DNA from: Bacteroidales bacterium | GTDB taxonomy: Bacteria; Bacteroidota; Bacteroidia; Bacteroidales; UBA3824 | Length of the DNA: 5,864 nucleotides | Assembly (NCBI GenBank): GCA_017645985.1 | Contig: JAGCNK010000134.1 | Coordinates: 1-5,864, forward strand | Direction: 5' to 3' | Shown here: one piece after another, positions 1 to 4,527 of the stretch | Numbering within the stretch: position 1 is the stretch's first letter | Layout: every line of letters begins with the position of its first letter | Made by a program: the position numbers and the translations under genes | The notes under the pieces: generated by a model | The model's database searches: none | The model's input: only the letters and a program-made list of their open reading frames with translations | Told to the model about the DNA's origin: nothing

Positions 1-608
1 TCAATAGCTAATGTGATGGAATTCTTGGTATATTTTTGTACGTAAACCAAAGGATTATCTTTGAAATAAGTGAAAAATGTATTAGTCGGGCTTTCCGCAA
101 AAGTGGTCTCGCCGTTTAATACATAGTTGGCTCTAATTTTAATATTGTAGTAAGATTCCGGTTCTAAATCAATAAAGTTCTGAAAACAAGTTTTTCCTTC
201 GAAATCAAGTTCCGAAAGTTTATCTATATACCTCTCTGTTAGACCACTCATTGCAATGATTTCATCTTCTGTTATTTTGCCAACTTCAATCCATTCTTCT
301 TTGTCTTTAGGAGATATGAAGAATTGATAAACAAAATATCCGCCCGCTTTTTCGGCTTTTGCCCTAAAAAAACGACCACGGATAGCTTTGGTGTTTGCAA
401 AGTAATCATGACCAATAATATCATCTTCAATTACTGGCGGGGTCAATGATTTGTCATTAGTTTCACCCGGAGTTAAGCTGTAGCAATATTGTCTTCTTAA
501 GTCGATTGAGCCTGGCGAATCATCAAAATCATCGCTGTCATCCTTATTACATCCCCAAAAGCACATAGCAGCCGTCATAGCGGCGCAGAGAAACAGAATT
601 TTTTTCAT
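1..608 (-). CDS. Putative surface lipoprotein with fibronectin-III-like sequence (3' end outside window)
   Basis: Not a family I can name. The ORF starts at the ATG complementary to 606-608 and stays open to the left edge, giving 202 residues. Residues 1-20 form a lipoprotein signal peptide: Met-Lys-Lys, a hydrophobic stretch, then Phe-Trp-Gly-Cys with Cys20 as the lipidated residue. After it come Asn-Lys-Asp-Asp and a run of acidic residues to about 30. This matches the Lys-(Asp/Glu)2 lipoprotein export signal known from Bacteroidota, so the protein is probably surface-exposed. Residues about 75-180 are beta-rich. They end in an Fn3-like F-strand (LEPESYYNIKIRANY, 148-162) and a Ser-Pro/Thr ending, and residues 194-202 (TKNSITLAI) look like the first strand of a second Fn3 domain. 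It is transcribed divergently from the Fn3/barrel operon. The DNA is much more AT-rich than the operon (about 38% GC in a 60-base sample) and favours ATT for Ile. Ligand and function are unknown. Confidence 0.85.
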   Translation of the reverse strand, partial: MKKILFLCAAMTAAMCFWGCNKDDSDDFDDSPGSIDLRRQYCYSLTPGETNDKSLTPPVIEDDIIGHDYFANTKAIRGRFFRAKAEKAGGYFVYQFFISPKDKEEWIEVGKITEDEIIAMSGLTERYIDKLSELDFEGKTCFQNFIDLEPESYYNIKIRANYVLNGETTFAESPTNTFFTYFKDNPLVYVQKYTKNSITLAI

Positions 609-649
609 TTTAGTAATATTTTAGTTATAGTAATTGTTTGTTGTGGGGG

Positions 650-681
650 CAAATGTAGAGATAAAATTTTAATGTTTCAAA
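650..681 (-). promoter_or_regulatory. Leftward Bacteroidota-type promoter for the lipoprotein gene
   Basis: Read on the minus strand, TTTG at 681-678 is followed after a 20-base spacer by TACATTTG at 657-650. Both fit the Bacteroidota sigma-ABfr consensus (-33 TTTG, -7 TAnnTTTG) with near-ideal spacing. Transcription would start near 645, leaving an untranslated leader of about 37 bases, AT-rich and without a Shine-Dalgarno, before the ATG at 608. The spacer contains the palindrome TAAAATTTTA (662-671). Confidence 0.72.
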
Positions 682-696
682 TATTTTTAAAATATT
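680..696. repeat. AT-rich inverted repeat overlapping the leftward -33 box
   Basis: AATATTTT (680-687) and AAAATATT (689-696) are exact reverse complements around one central T. The repeat overlaps the outer edge of the leftward -33 TTTG (678-681), so it could be an operator or a bent-DNA upstream element. It lies outside both predicted transcripts, so an RNA hairpin is unlikely. In DNA this AT-rich, an 8-base palindrome can arise by chance. Confidence 0.45.
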
Positions 697-701
697 ATTC
701 G

Positions 702-714
702 TTTTTTTTTTTTT
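702..714. repeat. Homopolymer run of 13 T
   Basis: An uninterrupted run of 13 T sits between G701 and G715, 15 bases upstream of the rightward -7 box at 730. It occupies the place where a -33 element would be expected (about 707-710). A length change would alter promoter spacing or DNA curvature for the operon. Whether it varies between cells cannot be judged from one sequence. Confidence 0.7.
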
Positions 715-727
715 GTTTACAAAAAAA
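708..727. repeat. Inverted repeat just upstream of the rightward -7 box
   Basis: TTTTTTTGT (708-716) and ACAAAAAAA (719-727) are exact reverse complements separated by TT. The repeat ends two bases before the TATTTTTG box at 730-737, a position where a bound regulator would affect the operon promoter. The two-base gap makes an RNA hairpin implausible, and the site lies upstream of the expected start of transcription. Much of the match comes from the T and A runs, so chance is possible. Confidence 0.45.
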
Positions 728-729
728 TG

Positions 730-737
730 TATTTTTG
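730..737 (+). promoter_or_regulatory. Rightward -7 box of the Fn3/barrel operon promoter
   Basis: TATTTTTG fits the Bacteroidota -7 consensus TAnnTTTG exactly. At the usual 19-21 base spacing the -33 position falls inside the T run, giving TTTT rather than TTTG. A true TTTG at 712-715 is only 14 bases away, which is short. Transcription would begin around 742-745, leaving a leader of only about 12-15 bases (AAACTAAACAAGA context) before the ATG at 757, with no Shine-Dalgarno. Confidence 0.62.
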
Positions 738-756
738 CCGCCAAAACTAAACAAGA

Positions 757-2784
757 ATGACTAACAAGAACTACCTACTACTACTTTCTATGCTATTATT
801 GTGCGCCTATGCGCCGTTGCAGGCGCAAGACAACTTGAGTGTCATAAGCAAGCAGAGCGGCGGCACAATAGAGCTGCGATGGGCGCCCACCAATCTCGAC
901 GCCTGGCGCTACGGCAACGTATTTGGCTACAAGCTCGAGCGCGTTACCATTTACCGCGACGGCAGTCAGCTGATTCCTGTAGAAACCGTGGTGCTATCTA
1001 CCGCATTGCGTATCAAACCTTTCTCGGAGTGGGAGAAGCGCGAGGACGAAAAATATTTTGCCATAGCCGGAGAGTGCATCTTCGGCGAGCAGTATCCTGC
1101 CTTGTCCACCTCTCCTGTGGGCATATACAAGAAATACCAGCAGGAGCAAAACAAGTACGGCTTTGCGCTCTACTGCGCCGATATGGACAAGCGGGTGGCA
1201 GAGTATATGGGGCTCTACTACGCCGACAAGACAGCGAAGCCCGGCGAGCGATACTCGTACCGGCTCACCTTTGCCCAGCCCGACAGCGCGCACTGCGACA
1301 CCGCCCGCACCTACGGCGCGTTAGACAGCAACCCTGTGGACATTTTTCCGGCTAAGCCCGACGTGTTTTACGACAAAGACCACGTGCAGGTGACTTGGAA
1401 AAACAACTACAGCAACCACTTCGTGGGCTACTATGTGGAGCGGAGCACCGACAACAAGACCTTCGTGAGGCTCAACGAAGAACCCATAGCCGTAACCAAG
1501 CCGTCGCCCAAAAACAATTATTATACCGACACCACCGTGGCGGTTTCGAGCAATGTATATTATAGAATTGTGGGAGTGGATTCGTTCTCCGACGAAAGCG
1601 CGCCCTCTGAATCCTCGTCTATACTGAACACAAAGCCCATATCGCAGTACGCCGAAATATCGTCGGCCAAGCCGCTCGGCAACGGCGTGGAAATCAGCTG
1701 GCGTTTTGATCTCGGCAGCGAGACCGGCGCGGTGGACGGATTCAAGATATACCGTGCCCGCAGCTCCGAAACACTGAGCAACTGCATCGCCACCATCACC
1801 GACGTTGACCAGCGGAGCTTTGTCGACCCTCGTCCGCTCCCCGACAACTATTATTATGTGTCGGTATTCAACGGCAACGAAGAGAAATACAACCCCTATC
1901 CATATTACTGCCTCACCATCGACAGCATACCTCCAGAGCCTCCGGCAGCGCCTACCGGCTTTTGCGACAGCTTGGGCAGAGTGTGGCTTACGTGGCATAA
2001 TCAAGATACGTCAGATGTGGTAGGCTTTAGGCTTTTGCGAAAAAATTCCGAAGGTGAAAGCTTCCTGATGCTTGCGCCCGATATGCTCGCCGACACTTTT
2101 TATGTAGACACTATCAATTTAAACACATTGTCGCGGCATATCTATTATTCGCTTAAAAGCGTGGACGCGCGCGGCAACCAGAGCGACCTATCGCCCTCGC
2201 TCAAAGTGGAGCGTTACGACATAATAGCGCCGCAGCCGTCGATGATTACCAATATTGAACAAAACAAAAACGGCGTAGCAATATCTTGGAACGCATCTGT
2301 ATCAAAAGATGTGGCATCGTATGCACTACTGAGGAGCGCAGCCTCGTACGACGTTTTTGACACATTAGCCATAATATCAAGCGGCAGCGGTCTGACATAT
2401 CTTGACAAAACCGCCGAACCGGGATGCGAGTATTATTATAAGGTGCTGACCATCGACGGATTCGGCAACTATTCGGCAAGCAGGCTCAAAGCCGTAGAAA
2501 TACCCGGGCAGAAAGAATCCGACTGGCAGCTGAGAAACACCAAAACGTTGAACAGCATTACCTTGAAATGGTCGAACAAAGATGTCGACAAACCTGTGGA
2601 CAAGGTTTTGATATACCGCAAAACCGACGACAAGCCGCTGCATTACTACGCAATGGTAAAAGATACCGACACCTTTGAGGATAAGAACTTAGTGATGGGC
2701 AGGCATTACGCATACCGCATACGGGTGGTGTACACCGACGCCACCGAGACACAATTGAGCAACGAAGTAAAAACCGAGATGTAA
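757..2784 (+). CDS. Secreted protein with six fibronectin-III-like domains
   Basis: An exported, probably elongated binding or scaffold protein of unknown ligand. Residues 1-23 are a signal peptide (hydrophobic 6-19) with predicted cleavage after Leu-Gln-Ala, before Gln24. Six Fn3-like units follow at about 27-195, 197-293, 297-389, 393-487, 491-583 and 588-674. Each has the conserved B-strand Trp (W42, W213, W315, W413, W511, W605), a C-strand of the type GYYVERS or GFKIYRA, and a Tyr-rich F-strand such as VYYRIVGVDSF (267-277) or YYYKVLTIDGFGNYS (559-573). The first unit is unusual: about 70 extra residues (roughly 85-155) sit between its strands, with helix-like sequence around 125-150 and cysteines at 106 and 140. 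No enzyme motif, and no type IX secretion C-terminal domain is apparent; the protein ends just after the last Fn3 strand. First gene of the operon, 12 nt before the barrel gene. GC content is patchy, peaking near 75% around 1261-1320 and falling to about 33% around 2101-2160. Confidence 0.9.
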   Translation: MTNKNYLLLLSMLLLCAYAPLQAQDNLSVISKQSGGTIELRWAPTNLDAWRYGNVFGYKLERVTIYRDGSQLIPVETVVLSTALRIKPFSEWEKREDEKYFAIAGECIFGEQYPALSTSPVGIYKKYQQEQNKYGFALYCADMDKRVAEYMGLYYADKTAKPGERYSYRLTFAQPDSAHCDTARTYGALDSNPVDIFPAKPDVFYDKDHVQVTWKNNYSNHFVGYYVERSTDNKTFVRLNEEPIAVTKPSPKNNYYTDTTVAVSSNVYYRIVGVDSFSDESAPSESSSILNTKPISQYAEISSAKPLGNGVEISWRFDLGSETGAVDGFKIYRARSSETLSNCIATITDVDQRSFVDPRPLPDNYYYVSVFNGNEEKYNPYPYYCLTIDSIPPEPPAAPTGFCDSLGRVWLTWHNQDTSDVVGFRLLRKNSEGESFLMLAPDMLADTFYVDTINLNTLSRHIYYSLKSVDARGNQSDLSPSLKVERYDIIAPQPSMITNIEQNKNGVAISWNASVSKDVASYALLRSAASYDVFDTLAIISSGSGLTYLDKTAEPGCEYYYKVLTIDGFGNYSASRLKAVEIPGQKESDWQLRNTKTLNSITLKWSNKDVDKPVDKVLIYRKTDDKPLHYYAMVKDTDTFEDKNLVMGRHYAYRIRVVYTDATETQLSNEVKTEM

Positions 2785-2796
2785 AAACCAACAGAT

Positions 2797-4527
2797 ATGA
2801 AACTGCAAAAAGAGAAAATAGGCTTTCTGTTGGTTTCGGTATTTGTGGCAACGGGGGCGTATTCTCAAAATATCGAAACCATAATAAAGTCCGACCCAGT
2901 GAAAATGGGCGGCAACATATCGCTTAACACCACCTCAGAGCTGATAGAAGACAGCACGCTCACCACCGATAGGTTCTATTACTATCTTTCGGGCGGCATC
3001 AATACCCAGCTGTTCGGCTTTTTGAGCGTTCCGTTCACATTCGCCTACACCAACAACGTGCTCACCAAGAACTTAGCCCTGCCTTACAACAGGTTTTCCA
3101 TAGCCCCCAACTACAAAAAGTTTACGGCGTATATGGGCTTCAACAGTATGAGCTTTGGTAAATACACCCTTTCGGGACACGACTACCTTGGCGCGGGCGC
3201 GCTCTACGAAGGCGACGTGTGGCACATAGAAGGCTTTTTTGGTAGAATGCGCAAGGCGGTTCAGCCCGACTCTACAAATGCAGAGCCGTCGTACAAGCGT
3301 ATGGGCGGCGGCGTAAAGATAGGCTATCATAACGAGAACTATGACGTGGGATTCGACGTGATAAAGGTAAAAGACGACTCCTCGTCGATAAGTTTCTTAG
3401 GCTACGAAAATCAGTACATTGCGCCAAAAGACAACATAGCAGCATCGGTAAGGCTGAAAACCACATTATGGAAAAAGCTCACACTCAGCGGCGAGTACGG
3501 AGTGAGCATACTCAACAGGTATATGGCGCAAGATACCGCCACCAGCCGTGCATCCGACGTGCTAATAGAAACCGACGGCGAGGACGTGTGCTTCCAAGCG
3601 TTTGACGTGGCGTTGGGCTACAGCTTCGGCGACCATTCGATCGGATTCGGATACAGCAGGATACCGCCCAACTACGAGACCCTCGGCGGCTATTATTTTG
3701 CCGAAGACGAAGAGACTTATACGGTTAACTTCTCCTCGCTGCTGTTTAACCACGTGTCGGTGTCGGGCGACGTGGGTCTCCGTCACGACAACCTCGACAA
3801 TCAGAAACTCACCACCGACAACAGCATAGCCGTAAACCTCGCAGCCAGCGGCAACATCACCCAGAAGCTCAACTTCAACGTGTCGTACAACAATAATCAG
3901 CAATATCTCAACCTCAGAAACAAGTATGAGGAGCTGATGCAGACCACCGAGTTTGAAAATCTTGACACCACTGAATACTCGCGGCTCAACAACACCACCA
4001 ACCTTGGGCTGAACTATATGCTCAGCAACACCGAGACCGCCAGCAACAGCATCTCGGCAAGCTTTATGTACCAGACCACGTCAGACCATCAGCGCTACGA
4101 CACCACCACCGCCAATTCAAAAATTTACAACGGCAACCTCGGATACTGCCTGAGCCTGATACCGCAGAAAATGTCGGCGAGCGTTACATTCGGCTACAAC
4201 CGCACCGAAATGCAGCATCAGAACACAGATATGTACACCACAAGCGTGAGCGTAAACAAAACCCTCTTTGGTCAGGTGTCGGGGTCGCTGTCGGGCACAT
4301 ACGCCTACACCAAGGTAGACAGCGTGGAATCGAACGTAGTAAACGGGCGTATGTCGCTGTCGTACACATTGAAACAAAGCCACAACTTCAGCCTTTCGCT
4401 CAACTATATCAACAATTCGCAGGCTCGGGGCAACCGCAACAGGCTGACAATGAATTTGGGTTACACCTACAGCTTTGACATCATTAACCGCGAAAAACAT
4501 AGAAAAGACGATGAAGAACAAAACTAA
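2797..4527 (+). CDS. Outer-membrane beta-barrel protein, uncharacterised
   Basis: A predicted integral outer-membrane protein; its transported molecule or partner is unknown. Residues 1-23 are a signal peptide with cleavage after Ala-Tyr-Ser, before Gln24. The mature protein is a long series of short alternating polar/hydrophobic strands rich in Tyr, Asn, Ser, Thr and Gly, separated by polar turns. Examples are FYYYLSGGINTQLFG (60-74), FSIAPNYKKFTAYMGFNS (100-117), ASVTFGYNRT (461-470), VSGSLSGTYAYTKV (494-507) and LTMNLGYTYSF (550-560). The last strand ends in Phe560 like a barrel terminal strand, but a charged 16-residue tail (561-576) follows. It has no TonB box or plug domain, and does not look like PorP/SprF. 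The stretch 100-150, including FGKYTLSGHDYLGAGALYEG, resembles from memory uncharacterised barrels of other Bacteroidota. It starts 12 nt after the Fn3 gene, and its last 17 bases overlap the next gene, so the three are probably co-transcribed and co-translated. Confidence 0.85.
   Translation: MKLQKEKIGFLLVSVFVATGAYSQNIETIIKSDPVKMGGNISLNTTSELIEDSTLTTDRFYYYLSGGINTQLFGFLSVPFTFAYTNNVLTKNLALPYNRFSIAPNYKKFTAYMGFNSMSFGKYTLSGHDYLGAGALYEGDVWHIEGFFGRMRKAVQPDSTNAEPSYKRMGGGVKIGYHNENYDVGFDVIKVKDDSSSISFLGYENQYIAPKDNIAASVRLKTTLWKKLTLSGEYGVSILNRYMAQDTATSRASDVLIETDGEDVCFQAFDVALGYSFGDHSIGFGYSRIPPNYETLGGYYFAEDEETYTVNFSSLLFNHVSVSGDVGLRHDNLDNQKLTTDNSIAVNLAASGNITQKLNFNVSYNNNQQYLNLRNKYEELMQTTEFENLDTTEYSRLNNTTNLGLNYMLSNTETASNSISASFMYQTTSDHQRYDTTTANSKIYNGNLGYCLSLIPQKMSASVTFGYNRTEMQHQNTDMYTTSVSVNKTLFGQVSGSLSGTYAYTKVDSVESNVVNGRMSLSYTLKQSHNFSLSLNYINNSQARGNRNRLTMNLGYTYSFDIINREKHRKDDEEQN

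Noticed and set aside
708..727. Reading the T-run/A-run inverted repeat as a transcription terminator
   Set aside because: The loop would be two bases, the stem is nearly all A-T, and no gene ends upstream of it on either strand since the two flanking genes diverge.
742..749. A second TAnnTTTG match on the minus strand (TAGTTTTG)
   Set aside because: No TTTG lies at the right distance upstream, and it sits between the rightward -7 box and its start codon. It looks like chance in AT-rich sequence.
801..1355. A 184-codon plus-strand frame within the Fn3 gene
   Set aside because: Its translation is Arg/Ala/His-rich, typical of an out-of-frame reading of GC-rich coding DNA, and it fully overlaps the well-supported Fn3 protein.
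1321..2004. A 227-codon open frame on the minus strand
   Set aside because: It lies wholly antisense to the Fn3 gene in a GC-rich stretch where stop codons are scarce. Its translation is Val/His/Arg-rich without domain-like pattern, and there is no promoter or start context for it.
757..2784. Type IX secretion cargo or PorP/SprF-type partner for the Fn3/barrel pair
   Set aside because: The Fn3 protein ends directly after its sixth Fn3 unit without a recognisable sorting domain, and the barrel does not show the PorP/SprF pattern by eye.
2797..4527. SusC/TonB-dependent receptor next to a SusD-like lipoprotein
   Set aside because: The barrel is only 576 residues with no TonB box or plug domain, and the lipoprotein is divergently oriented and Fn3-like rather than SusD-like.
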